From JBGPGW01 sp046349515 (GTDB lineage: Bacteria; Pseudomonadota; Alphaproteobacteria; CADEGL01), in contig JAXMCE010000008.1 of NCBI GenBank assembly GCA_046349515.1, forward strand, positions 1 to 64,000: a stretch of 64,000 bases of DNA. The letters run 5' to 3'. Under the pieces are notes generated by a model. It was not told the origin of the DNA. It was given only the letters and a program-made list of their open reading frames with translations, and searched no databases. Shown piece by piece: positions 1 to 8,198 of this stretch. Within the stretch, counting starts at the first letter, position 1; each line of letters begins with the position of its first letter. The position numbers and the translations under genes are program-made.

Positions 1-1
1 C

Positions 2-61
2 GCGCAATCGACGCTCGACGAGATGGACAAGCTCTGGGACGAAGCGAAGCGGGAGGAGTGA
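2..61 (+). CDS. mazG: C-terminal end of a MazG-like nucleotide pyrophosphohydrolase (partial)
   Basis: Only the last 19 codons before a TGA stop are inside the window; the gene starts upstream. The visible residues end in LWDEAKREE, which resembles the usual C-terminus of proteobacterial MazG (nucleoside triphosphate pyrophosphohydrolase), a house-cleaning enzyme that hydrolyses NTPs to NMPs. The match rests on a short tail, so the identification is tentative. The gene is convergent with the cyclase gene that ends at 157. The 95 bp between them hold no clear terminator. Confidence 0.45.
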   Translation, partial: AQSTLDEMDKLWDEAKREE

Positions 62-156
62 TCGCGCGGCCCTGCTGCGCTCTTAGCGGCTTTGCGTGAT
101 CGAGCGCGGCGCTCTCGCGGATGCCCATCTTCGCTAGGGCGCCGTTCAGGGCACCC

Positions 157-1506
157 TCATTCAACCGCGACCCACACGTAACCGTCCGCAATCCGCGTCG
201 GAAGCGGCTTCAGTGACGTCCGGTTTTTCCTCACATTTCCGGCAAATTCGTAGCCCTTCGGGGAACCATCCGGATTGAGCGCCGGACACCAGGAAAGAAT
301 TTCGCCCGTTTTCAAGTCGAAACGGCTTTCGTGCCACCGGCAGACAATGACGTCCGGATCGACGACTTCACTATCCTTCAGCGGCAGATGAAGGTGGGGG
401 CAGGCATTGTTGAGGGCGTATATCCCCCGCGGCGTGTGGATCAGAAGCAGATCGAAATCGTCGCGTTCGATGATCTTGCGGCCGCCGACCGGCAGCTCGG
501 CCGCCGGGAGCAGGCGCAGCCATTCGAGGCCTGCAAGGCGCACGCGCGTCTCATCCGCCTCCTGTTGTCCGGAGATTTCCGCCAGCGCCGAGGCTTTGAT
601 TCCCGAGATTTCATACAGGCTGATGCGGTCGTCGGTGCCGCGAAGCTTCACGCGTACGAAATCTTTGACGACGACCGAGTCCTTCACGCGCCCATAAAGA
701 TCTTCGGAAACCAGCAGCCGGGTTCCCGCTTCCTTGTTCGCGCGCTCGATCCGGTTTGCGACATTGACGGTATCGCCAATGGCCGTGAGCTTGTCCCGCT
801 TTCGCGAACCGACGGATCCGATGACGGCTTCGCCATAATGGATTCCGATGCCGACATCAAAGTGCCGCTCGTACATCGCATCCATGTACGGCTTGAGCCG
901 GTCACTGGCGGTCAGCATTTCCAACGCCGCATTCACGGCCCGGAGCGGCGCAATCGGATCGCCGTCGATGCCGAACAGCGCCATGATTTCGTCACCGATG
1001 AAGTTATCGATGTACCCCTTGTTGCGCTCGATGACGTCGCCCATCAAGTGGAAGTATCGGTTCAATACGAACATGACGTCGTAAGATGACAGCGTCCTCG
1101 AAAAGGCCGTGAAATCGCGAATGTCGCAAAAGAGCACCGCGATGAGTTTGTTCTCACCGCAGCGCCCCAGCCGTTCCTGCGCCAACTGACTCGTGATTTC
1201 CAGATCCGCTTCATCGAGGACGAGGCGGCGCAATCTCACGTCGCCGCGGAGGCGCGTTTGACAGGCAAGGCGGATATCGGGACCGAAGCCGAGCTTCGCC
1301 GCTAGCGCTTGCTCGGCCTCGCCGCGCCTCTCGCAGTGCTCACTGTCGCCGAGGATCCAAACACGACAGGTAGAACACTTCGCCTGGCCCCCGCAGGCGT
1401 GGGCGTGGGCGATGCCGGCACGCAGCGCCCCGTCGAGAATCGACTCTTCCTGTTCGACGTCGAATTCACGTTTGTCGGGAAGGCAGACGACTCTCGGCAT
1501 CGACAA
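157..1506 (-). CDS. Ferredoxin-class III nucleotidyl cyclase-Rieske fusion protein
   Basis: A 449-residue soluble protein with three domains. Residues 1-95 are a plant-type 2Fe-2S ferredoxin with Cys38, Cys44, Cys47 and Cys82. Residues 115-300 are a class III adenylate/guanylate cyclase: metal-binding Asp128 lies in LFCDIRDFTAFS, Asp172 in FIGDEIMALFG, and a TAIGDTVNVANR motif supplies the ribose/transition-state residues (Asn248, Arg252). Residues 325-445 are a Rieske domain with Cys369-x-His371 and Cys389-x-x-His392. Ferredoxin-cyclase fusions occur in alphaproteobacteria; the added C-terminal Rieske domain is the unusual part. Likely role: cAMP (less likely cGMP) synthesis controlled by the redox state of one or both clusters. 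No membrane segment is visible. The gene starts 3 bp after the upstream dehydrogenase gene stops, so the two are probably cotranscribed. Confidence 0.9.
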   Translation of the reverse strand: MSMPRVVCLPDKREFDVEQEESILDGALRAGIAHAHACGGQAKCSTCRVWILGDSEHCERRGEAEQALAAKLGFGPDIRLACQTRLRGDVRLRRLVLDEADLEITSQLAQERLGRCGENKLIAVLFCDIRDFTAFSRTLSSYDVMFVLNRYFHLMGDVIERNKGYIDNFIGDEIMALFGIDGDPIAPLRAVNAALEMLTASDRLKPYMDAMYERHFDVGIGIHYGEAVIGSVGSRKRDKLTAIGDTVNVANRIERANKEAGTRLLVSEDLYGRVKDSVVVKDFVRVKLRGTDDRISLYEISGIKASALAEISGQQEADETRVRLAGLEWLRLLPAAELPVGGRKIIERDDFDLLLIHTPRGIYALNNACPHLHLPLKDSEVVDPDVIVCRWHESRFDLKTGEILSWCPALNPDGSPKGYEFAGNVRKNRTSLKPLPTRIADGYVWVAVE

Positions 1507-1509
1507 GCG

Positions 1510-2379
1510 CTACTTGTTCATGAGCAAATGATAGAGGCTCGACGTGTCCCAGCGCCCGCCGCCGCGCTCCTGGATGTGGGAATAGAACTGGTCGACGAGC
1601 GCCGTCACCGGCAGACGCGCGCCGTTGCGCTTCGCTTCCTCGACGCAGATGCCGAGGTCCTTCCGCATCCAGTTCACCGCGAAGCCGAAGTCGAACTTGC
1701 CGGCGATCATGGTCTTGCCGCGGTTCTCCATCTGCCAGGACTGCGCGGCGCCCTTCGAGATCACCTCGATCACCTTCTCGCAGTCGAGGCCCGCGCGCAT
1801 GCCGAAAGCGAGGCCCTCGGACAGGCCCTGGACGAGGCCCGCGATGCAGATCTGGTTGACCATCTTCGTGAGCTGCCCCGCGCCCGCCGGTCCCATGAGC
1901 GTGACCGCGCGGCCATAGCAGGCCATCACCGGCTTCGCGCGCTCGAAGACAGCGCTCTCGCCGCCGCACATGACGGTCAAGACGCCGTTCTTGGCGCCCG
2001 CCTCGCCGCCCGAGACGGGCGCGTCGACCACGCCGAGCCCGAGCTTCTTTCCTTCGGCCTCGAGCTCGCGCGCGAGATCAGCGGAAGCCGTGGTGTGGTC
2101 GACGAAGATCGAGCCCTTGGCCATGCCGGCATAGGCGCCGTCCTTGCCGTAGACGACGCTCCGCACGTCGTTGTCGTTGCCGACGCAGGCGAAGACGATC
2201 TCGGCGCCCTTGGCGGCTTCCGCCGGCGTCGCGGCCGATTTCCCCTTGTGCTGCTTCGTCCATTCCCCGGCCTTGGCCGCGGTGCGGTTGTAGACCGTGA
2301 CGTCATGCCCCTTGGCGGCCAGGTGGCCCGCCATCGGATAGCCCATCACGCCCATGCCCAGGAATGCGACCTTTGCCAT
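1510..2379 (-). CDS. NAD(P)-dependent beta-hydroxyacid dehydrogenase (3-hydroxyisobutyrate dehydrogenase family)
   Basis: A 289-residue protein that opens with the Rossmann signature FLGMGVMGYPMAGHLA, continues with the family substrate motif around DAPVSGGEAGA, and has the conserved GxxGxGxxxKxxxN helix (GPAGAGQLTKMVNQ, with the family catalytic Lys). This is the architecture of 3-hydroxyisobutyrate dehydrogenase, tartronate semialdehyde (2-hydroxy-3-oxopropionate) reductase and glyoxylate reductases. The exact substrate cannot be read from sequence. The start at 2379 follows a GGGGGAGAGC ribosome-binding site; an in-frame extension further upstream has no such signal. It lies between soeC (84 bp upstream) and the cyclase gene (3 bp downstream) on the same strand, so it may belong to the same transcript. 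Confidence 0.88.
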   Translation of the reverse strand: MAKVAFLGMGVMGYPMAGHLAAKGHDVTVYNRTAAKAGEWTKQHKGKSAATPAEAAKGAEIVFACVGNDNDVRSVVYGKDGAYAGMAKGSIFVDHTTASADLARELEAEGKKLGLGVVDAPVSGGEAGAKNGVLTVMCGGESAVFERAKPVMACYGRAVTLMGPAGAGQLTKMVNQICIAGLVQGLSEGLAFGMRAGLDCEKVIEVISKGAAQSWQMENRGKTMIAGKFDFGFAVNWMRKDLGICVEEAKRNGARLPVTALVDQFYSHIQERGGGRWDTSSLYHLLMNK

Positions 2380-2463
2380 GCTCTCCCCCGATTTCGCTGA
2401 GATCGTTCGATCACCGTGTCGCGCGGGAGCATAGCCGCGGGCGCGGCCATCCCGCAACGCGCC

Positions 2464-3405
2464 TCACGCGCGCTCGGCGCCGTAATAGAGCATCGCCGTG
2501 TGCCGGGCCTCGGCGAAGAACAGCCAGCGCTCCATGAGGACGCCCATGGCGGCGATCGGCACGGCCAGGAGCGCCGCCGCGATCCCCGCAACGCCCTCGA
2601 CCATGAGCGAGACGAGGGTAAGCGCGAAGGGCAGCGCGAAGAGCGCGACGGTCGCGCCATAGCGAAGCGTCCCCGCATGCTTCCGCGCGATCCGGTAGCC
2701 CATCTCGCGCTGGACGAAATTCTCCTGCGTGTTGGGCGGATCGAGAAGGCGCACGGGACTTTCGAGCCCCGTGGCGCTCGCGGGCGTGGAGGCGCTCTGC
2801 GCGCCGTCGAGGAATTTCCAATAGCCGGTCTTGAGGCACCAGCCAACGAAGAGCGCCGCGAGGGCGACGGTGCTTGCCCGACCGTGCGGCTCGCCGAAGG
2901 CGGCCAGCAGCGCCGCGAGCAGGAGCGCGCCGGTCGCGACGGCGAGCACGAGATAGATCGGCAGCACCCAGCCGTTCCGCCAGGCGCGGATCGGCCGGAG
3001 CGAGGCATAGATCATGGCGGTCGAGGCAACGGTCGCGCCCGCGAGCGCCGCCGTCGCGTAGCCTGCCCGCGCCCAGCCTCCCTTCACCTCGCCTTCGACG
3101 ATCCAGCCATAGGCGGTGACGAGAGCGGGCGCGAAGGTCGCGAGCGACAGCACGGCTTCGCGCGAGAGCCAGGACGAGCGCCACTGGCTGAAGGCGCGCC
3201 AGGCACGCTCCGGATGGCCGAGGTGGAAGGTCGAGGACAGGAGCCCGAAGGCGACGAGCGCCGCCGACAATGCGAATCCCACGCCGCCCAAAAACGGCGC
3301 GGGCGTGACGAGGCCAGCCGCGCCGAAGACCGCCAGCAGCGCCATGAGGCCGTAGCCCGCGCCCGACGCCGTCGTGAAGAAGATGATCGAATAGGCAGGG
3401 TGCAT
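2464..3405 (-). CDS. soeC: DmsC/SoeC-type membrane anchor subunit of a molybdoenzyme
   Basis: A 313-residue, very hydrophobic protein with about eight predicted membrane helices. It begins MHPAYSIIFFTTASGAGYG and carries the STFHLGHPERAWRAF segment typical of DmsC-family anchors. It should hold the catalytic and iron-sulfur subunits on the membrane and exchange electrons with the quinone pool. The gene follows soeB by 12 bp and soeA lies just before that, giving the standard A-B-C order. The soe assignment depends on soeA (no export signal, Cys-ligand-type molybdoenzyme); a DMSO- or thiosulfate-reductase-like anchor is the alternative. Confidence 0.8.
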   Translation of the reverse strand: MHPAYSIIFFTTASGAGYGLMALLAVFGAAGLVTPAPFLGGVGFALSAALVAFGLLSSTFHLGHPERAWRAFSQWRSSWLSREAVLSLATFAPALVTAYGWIVEGEVKGGWARAGYATAALAGATVASTAMIYASLRPIRAWRNGWVLPIYLVLAVATGALLLAALLAAFGEPHGRASTVALAALFVGWCLKTGYWKFLDGAQSASTPASATGLESPVRLLDPPNTQENFVQREMGYRIARKHAGTLRYGATVALFALPFALTLVSLMVEGVAGIAAALLAVPIAAMGVLMERWLFFAEARHTAMLYYGAERA

Positions 3406-3417
3406 GTCAGCGCTGGT

Positions 3418-4161
3418 TCATCCCGACAGCAGGCGGTCGATCCAGCCGAGCACGCCCTTGGCGTCGGTCGCGACCGGGTCGAGGAGCGATGCGCCGCCGC
3501 TCGTCCCCGCGCCGTCCTTTCGCGCGCGCGGCGGGAGGTATTTGTTGACAGGCTTGTAGCCAAGCTCGGGCATCAGATCGTAGCCGCCGCGCGTGGCGAC
3601 GAGCTTCGAGACGTCTGATTGCGGGTCGCCCAGATCGCCGAAATGGCGCGCCGAGGCGGGGCAGGTCGAGACGCAGGCCGGCACGCGCTCCGTCTCGGGC
3701 AAGGTCTCGTTGTAGATGCGGTCGATGCAGAGCGTGCATTTCTTCATGACACCGTCATGGTCGTCGTATTCGCGGGCGCCGTAAGGACACGCCCAGGAGC
3801 AAAGCTTGCAGCCAATGCAGAGGGACTCGTCGACCAGCACGATGCCGTCCTCCGCGCGTTTGTAGGAGGCGCCGGTCGGGCACACGGTGACGCAGGCGGG
3901 CTCCTCGCAGTGGAGGCAGGAGCGCGGGAAGTTGACGGTGCGGCCCGCCCGCCCCTCGCCCGTCTCGAAGCTGTGCACGCGGTTGAACCACACGCCCATG
4001 GGATCGGCGCCGTAGGGATCGCGGTCGGTCATGGGCGCCATGGGCCCGCCCGAGTTCCACGACTTGCAGTTGACCGCGCAAGCATGGCAGCCGACGCAGG
4101 TGTCGAGGTCGATCACGAGGCCGAGCCGCTTCGCGTGCGGATTTTTTGGCAGGTCGGTCAC
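3418..4161 (-). CDS. soeB: 4Fe-4S electron-transfer subunit (SoeB/DmsB family)
   Basis: A 247-residue ferredoxin-like protein with four Cys-rich motifs: CVGCHACAVNC near residue 22, a CxxPxC-type motif around HCEEPACVTVCPTGA, CIGCKLCSWACPYGA, and a C-terminal group from KKCTLCIDRI to ACVSTCPASA. This is the four-cluster arrangement of DmsB/PsrB/SoeB wiring subunits. It passes electrons between the molybdenum subunit and the membrane anchor. It sits 49 bp after soeA and 12 bp before soeC on the same strand, so the three are almost certainly one operon and one complex. Confidence 0.88.
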   Translation of the reverse strand: MTDLPKNPHAKRLGLVIDLDTCVGCHACAVNCKSWNSGGPMAPMTDRDPYGADPMGVWFNRVHSFETGEGRAGRTVNFPRSCLHCEEPACVTVCPTGASYKRAEDGIVLVDESLCIGCKLCSWACPYGAREYDDHDGVMKKCTLCIDRIYNETLPETERVPACVSTCPASARHFGDLGDPQSDVSKLVATRGGYDLMPELGYKPVNKYLPPRARKDGAGTSGGASLLDPVATDAKGVLGWIDRLLSG

Positions 4162-4210
4162 GGGCGTGCGCGCCTCTTGTCGCTGAGCACGGTCGTCAGT
4201 GGTTTGCGCG

Positions 4211-7075
4211 TCATGTTTCGCTCAGGCCTCTGAAGCGCGCGCCGTAGCGCAAGACATCGGGCCGCGCGGGCAGGTCGAAGGCTGCGACGAGCGGCGCGCC
4301 ACCCGCAGGAACCTCATCGCCCGCCGCCGCTTTCTCGACGCGCACGCGCAGATCGTACCAGGCCGCCTGGCCGGTCACGGGATCGCTGTTGGCTGTCCGC
4401 GCGCCGTCCGCACCCGCCGGCAGCAGCTCCGAGATCACATGGTTCAGGAGGAAACCGCGCTGGGCCTCGGGCGCATCGGCCGAGAGGTTCCACGCGCCGC
4501 GGCGCTTGCCGATGGCGTTCCAGGTCCAGACCGTCTCCCCGTTCACGCCGTCCATGAGCTTCACGCGCGCCCGCGCGCGGCCGCGATGGCTCGTGATCCA
4601 CACCCAATCGTCGTCGGCGAGGCCAAGCGACTTGGCCCTGTCGCGGTTGATATAGAGGTGATTGCCGCCGTGGATCTGGCGGAGCCAGGCGTTCTGCGAG
4701 CCCCAGGAGTGGTACATGGCCATGGGGCGCTGGGTGACGGCGTGGAGCGGAAAGGCGTCGCGATCGACCGACGCCTCCTCGAAGGGCGCATACCAGATGG
4801 GCAAGGGATCGAAGTAGGTGCGGATGCGCTCGCGCTCGCGCGCGGGAGGGAGGATCGCGCCGTGCCCCTCGCCCGCCAGGCGGAATTTCTGCAGCGCCTC
4901 GCTGTAGAGCTGGAGCACGATGGGCTCGGCCTTCGCGATGAAGCCCATGCGCTGGGCGAAGGCGAGGTAATCGGCGTTCGCGAATTTGAAGAAGCGCTCG
5001 CCTGGTGCCAACTCGTGGCGCCAGAAGCACTGGTTCTCGACATAGCGTTCGAGCTGCTTCGGGTTGGGCGGGGCGCGCCCTTCGCTCTCGCCATCCGTCC
5101 CGCGCCATCCGGCAAGGCTGCCGATGCCGGGCTGGCGTTCGTGGCGCGCGAGATAGTCGGCATAGCCGCCGGGATATCGCGCGGCGCCCGCCTCGTCGGT
5201 CATGCCGGGCAGCATGAGCCGCGCGCCCAAATCGAGGAGCACGTCCTGGAACGGCCGCACGTCGCGGTCGAGCGGCACGACCGGCTGGCGGATCGCATCG
5301 GCCGCACCGTCCGCATCGCAAATGGGACGGTCGAGGAGCGAGATGCAGTCCCACCGCTCGAGATAGGTCGTGTCCGGCAGAACGAGATCTGCGTAGGCGA
5401 CGGTCTCGGAGAAGAACGCATCCGAATAGATGATGCGCGGAATCTTGTAGTCGCCCGTCGCGGGGTCGCGATCGGTCAGCATCGCATGCGCGTCCCCGAC
5501 GTTCATCGACGAGTTCCAGCCCATGTTCGCCATGTAGAGGAACAGCGTGTCGATCGGGTACGGATCGCCCGCCCAGGCGTTGCGGATGACCATGTGCATC
5601 ATGCCGTGGGCGGCGAGCGGCGCGTCCCAGGAGAATGCCTTGTCGAGACGCGAGGGACTGCCGTCCGCCTCGACGAGAAGATCCTCGGGCCCTTGCGGAA
5701 ATCCCAGAGGCGGCCCCGGCATGGCGGCATCGGGCTTCACCTGGCCCGGCTTCCCCGTCGGGCGCTGCGCGGGCGGAATGGGGCGCGGGAACGGCGGCTT
5801 GTAGCGGAATCCGCCCGGGCAATCGATCGAGCCCAGCAGCATCTGGAGAAGATGGATCGCGCGGCAGGTATGGAAACCGTTCGAATGCGCCGAGATGCCG
5901 CGCATCGCGTGCATGGCGACGGGGCGGCCGACCATGCGCTCATGCCGGCGCCCTGCCCAGTCGGTCCAGGGAACGGCGAGCTCGATCGTCTCGCTGAAGG
6001 CCACGCGCGCGAGCTCGGCCGCGATGCGGCGGATGGTCGCGGCCTCGATGCCGATGCGGGGCGCCACGGCATCGGGCGCGTAGCGAGGATCGAGGTAGCG
6101 TTTGACGACGAGGCGGAACACGCTCTCCGCCCGCCGTCCGTCGGCGAGCGTGACGTCGCCGTCGAGGTGCCCGGCGGTCGCCGGGTCGAGCGCGTTCGCG
6201 ACGGCGCCCGTCTTCCTGTCGAGCACGAGCGGACGTCCCTCGGAATCGCGCGCGAACAGGCCATGCTCGGCCGTGCCGGGCGCATCGATCACCAGCCACG
6301 GCGCGTTCGTGTAGCGCGCGAGGTAGTCCGCATCGACCTTGCCGGCCTTGAGCAACTCGTGGATGAGCGCGAAGACGAAGAGCCCATCCGTGCCCGGGCG
6401 GATGCCGAGCCATTCGTCCGCGATCGCGGAATAGCCCGTGCGCACGGGATTGACCGAGACGAACTTGGCGCTCCGCGCCTTCAACTTGCCCAAGCCGATC
6501 TTGATCGGATTGCTGTCGTGGTCCTCGGCCACGCCGAACATGAGGAGATAGCGCGTGCGCTCCCAGTCGGGCTCGCCGAACTCCCAGAACGAGCCGCCGA
6601 TCGTGTAAATCCCGCCCGCCGCCATGTTGACCGAGCAGAAGCCGCCATGGGCCGCGTAGTTGGGCGTGCCGAACTGCTGCGCCCACCAGCCGGTCAGGGC
6701 CTGGCTCTGGTCGCGTCCGGTGAAGAAGGCGAGACGCTTGGGATCGCTCTTGCGGATGGCGCCGAGCCAGTCGGTCGCGATCCCCATGGCCTCGTCCCAG
6801 GAGATCGGCACGAGCTCGCCCGTGCCGCGCAGGCCCACGCGCTTCAGGGGCTGCGACAGCCGCGCGGGCGAGCGCTGGTGCATGACGCCCGCCGAGCCCT
6901 TGGCGCAGAGCACGCCCTGGTTCACCGGGTGCCCGGGATTGCCGCTGATGTAGCGGATGGCGCCGTCCTTCAGGTGCACCTTGATGCCGCAGCGGCAGGC
7001 GCACATGTAGCAGGTCGAGTACTTGATCTCGTCGGCGGCCGAGGGCGAGTAATCGATCGCGTGGCGGACGGTCAT
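4211..7075 (-). CDS. soeA: Molybdopterin oxidoreductase catalytic subunit, SoeA-like (sulfite dehydrogenase, quinone) candidate
   Basis: A 954-residue member of the DMSO reductase superfamily. The N-terminus binds a 4Fe-4S cluster through Cys22, Cys25, Cys29 and Cys57 (STCYMCACRCG and GVLCAKG). A Cys in the HGGFCSVN segment lies where Mo is ligated in the PsrA/PhsA/SoeA branch. The C-terminal MGD-binding domain is present (SWGSQNAW, then HVISELLPAG). No twin-arginine signal is visible, so the protein should face the cytoplasm. That, the length and the DmsC-type anchor fit cytoplasmic sulfite:quinone oxidoreductase SoeABC better than periplasmic DMSO, thiosulfate or arsenate reductases. The substrate is inferred, not shown. 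The start at 7075 (MTVRHAIDYS) is chosen by family fit; its ribosome-binding site is weak and an upstream in-frame start at 7150 exists. Confidence 0.72.
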   Translation of the reverse strand: MTVRHAIDYSPSAADEIKYSTCYMCACRCGIKVHLKDGAIRYISGNPGHPVNQGVLCAKGSAGVMHQRSPARLSQPLKRVGLRGTGELVPISWDEAMGIATDWLGAIRKSDPKRLAFFTGRDQSQALTGWWAQQFGTPNYAAHGGFCSVNMAAGGIYTIGGSFWEFGEPDWERTRYLLMFGVAEDHDSNPIKIGLGKLKARSAKFVSVNPVRTGYSAIADEWLGIRPGTDGLFVFALIHELLKAGKVDADYLARYTNAPWLVIDAPGTAEHGLFARDSEGRPLVLDRKTGAVANALDPATAGHLDGDVTLADGRRAESVFRLVVKRYLDPRYAPDAVAPRIGIEAATIRRIAAELARVAFSETIELAVPWTDWAGRRHERMVGRPVAMHAMRGISAHSNGFHTCRAIHLLQMLLGSIDCPGGFRYKPPFPRPIPPAQRPTGKPGQVKPDAAMPGPPLGFPQGPEDLLVEADGSPSRLDKAFSWDAPLAAHGMMHMVIRNAWAGDPYPIDTLFLYMANMGWNSSMNVGDAHAMLTDRDPATGDYKIPRIIYSDAFFSETVAYADLVLPDTTYLERWDCISLLDRPICDADGAADAIRQPVVPLDRDVRPFQDVLLDLGARLMLPGMTDEAGAARYPGGYADYLARHERQPGIGSLAGWRGTDGESEGRAPPNPKQLERYVENQCFWRHELAPGERFFKFANADYLAFAQRMGFIAKAEPIVLQLYSEALQKFRLAGEGHGAILPPARERERIRTYFDPLPIWYAPFEEASVDRDAFPLHAVTQRPMAMYHSWGSQNAWLRQIHGGNHLYINRDRAKSLGLADDDWVWITSHRGRARARVKLMDGVNGETVWTWNAIGKRRGAWNLSADAPEAQRGFLLNHVISELLPAGADGARTANSDPVTGQAAWYDLRVRVEKAAAGDEVPAGGAPLVAAFDLPARPDVLRYGARFRGLSET

Positions 7076-7174
7076 CGGGCTTCGGTCATGGGACAGCGCG
7101 CGTCCTATAGCACAGGGTTGCCAAGGCGGGCAGCCAGGATCAGGAATCACAGACTACGATAACGCGCGATCCGG

Positions 7175-7264
7175 CCCTCATGCGTCGACAAGCTCAGCAT
7201 GAGGGTTCTCATATGACGTCCCCATCCTATCTCAGTCCTCATCCTGAGCCTGCCGAAGGATGAG
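7175..7264. repeat. Two intergenic palindromic repeats (dispersed alphaproteobacterial type)
   Basis: The 294 bp between soeA and the divergent hydrolase gene contain two inverted repeats. The first has arms CCCTCATGC (7175-7183) and GCATGAGGG (7197-7205). The second has arms CTCATCCT (7238-7245) and AGGATGAG (7257-7264) around a GAGCCTGCCG core. The second is, except for one base, the reverse complement of the element at 9744-9768. It belongs to the widespread type whose core reads TTCGACAGGCTCAGGATGAG. The role is unknown; such elements can form stems at transcript ends. Confidence 0.8.
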
Positions 7265-7369
7265 AGCCAACTCACGTCTCGGCGAGAGTGAGCACGAGGT
7301 CCGCGAGATCAGTCTTGCCGCGGCCGGGCCGGCCGTGGAATCGTGGCCGGGACAGCATGCGGGGGAGCC

Positions 7370-8155
7370 ATGTTCTTCGATCATGACGGCGTCAAAATCC
7401 ATTACCGCTGGGACGGCAAGGGCGAGCCGGTCCTGCTCATCCACGGCGTCGGCAACGCGCTCGATTCCTGGGACACGGTGGTCGAGGACCTGGCGCCCCA
7501 TTTCCGCGTCCTCCGCCTCGATCTCCGCGGCCATGGTGAGTCCGCAAAGGTTCCGGTCAAGAGCATGGACGAGTTCGTGGGCGACATCGAGGCGCTCCTC
7601 GACCATGTGGGCGTGACGGAGACGCATCTCGTCGGCTTCTCCCTCGGCGGCCTCACGGCGCAGGCTTTCGTCCTCGCCCACCCGGAGCGGGTGCGGAAGG
7701 TCGCGATCCTCGGTGCCATCGCGGGGCGCACGCCCGAGGAGAAGGTCAAGGTCAATGAGCGCCTCAAGATCCTCTCCGATCTCGGACCGCTCGGCCATTT
7801 CGACGCCTCGGTCACGCGCTGGTTCACGCCCGATTTCGTGAAGAGCCATCCCGAGGTGATCGCGCGGCGGCGCGGCCAGGCCGAGCGCATGGATCACGCC
7901 TGCTACGTCGCGGCGTACCGGATCCTCTGCGACAACGACTTTGCCGACCGGCTCCACACCGTGAAGAACGAGGCGCTCATCGCGACGGGCGAGAACGACA
8001 TCGGCTCGAACCCGCGCATGTCGCGCCTCATGCACGAGAAGATCAAGGGCTCGAAGCTCCACATCTGGCCGAAGCTCCAGCACAGCATTCTCTTCGAGGC
8101 GCCCAAGGAGGTGAGCAAGATCCTCCTGCCCTTCCTCAAGGGGGAGATGAAGTGA
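7370..8155 (+). CDS. Alpha/beta hydrolase
   Basis: A 261-residue alpha/beta-hydrolase-fold protein. The oxyanion-region motif LLIHGVGNALDSW lies near residue 25, the LDLRGHGES turn follows, and the nucleophile elbow is GFSLGG. A late His in the QHSILFEAP segment fits the catalytic triad. Substrates could be esters, lactones (3-oxoadipate enol-lactonase-like) or C-C bonds. The start at 7370 lies just after a GGGGGAG purine run and matches the family N-terminus (MFFDHDGVKIHYRWDGKG). The gene is divergent from soeA and 43 bp upstream of a racemase-family gene. Confidence 0.85.
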   Translation: MFFDHDGVKIHYRWDGKGEPVLLIHGVGNALDSWDTVVEDLAPHFRVLRLDLRGHGESAKVPVKSMDEFVGDIEALLDHVGVTETHLVGFSLGGLTAQAFVLAHPERVRKVAILGAIAGRTPEEKVKVNERLKILSDLGPLGHFDASVTRWFTPDFVKSHPEVIARRRGQAERMDHACYVAAYRILCDNDFADRLHTVKNEALIATGENDIGSNPRMSRLMHEKIKGSKLHIWPKLQHSILFEAPKEVSKILLPFLKGEMK

Positions 8156-8198
8156 GGAAAGAGTTGTCGGTCGCGATGACGATGGCATGAGGGAAACG

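Noticed and set aside
1309..2400. A 363-codon plus-strand frame opposite the hydroxyacid dehydrogenase
   Set aside because: Antisense to a gene with complete Rossmann and catalytic motifs.
4211..7075. Periplasmic DMSO/TMAO or arsenate reductase for the SoeA-like protein
   Set aside because: No twin-arginine signal is seen; a Cys-ligand-type segment and the DmsC-type anchor fit a cytoplasmic SoeABC-like complex better. Not fully excluded.
4199..7162. A 987-codon open frame on the plus strand opposite soeA
   Set aside because: It mirrors soeA in the complementary strand; GC-rich codons leave few antisense stops. The product is repetitive Arg/Ala/Gly/Val without domains, while the minus frame has complete molybdoenzyme motifs.
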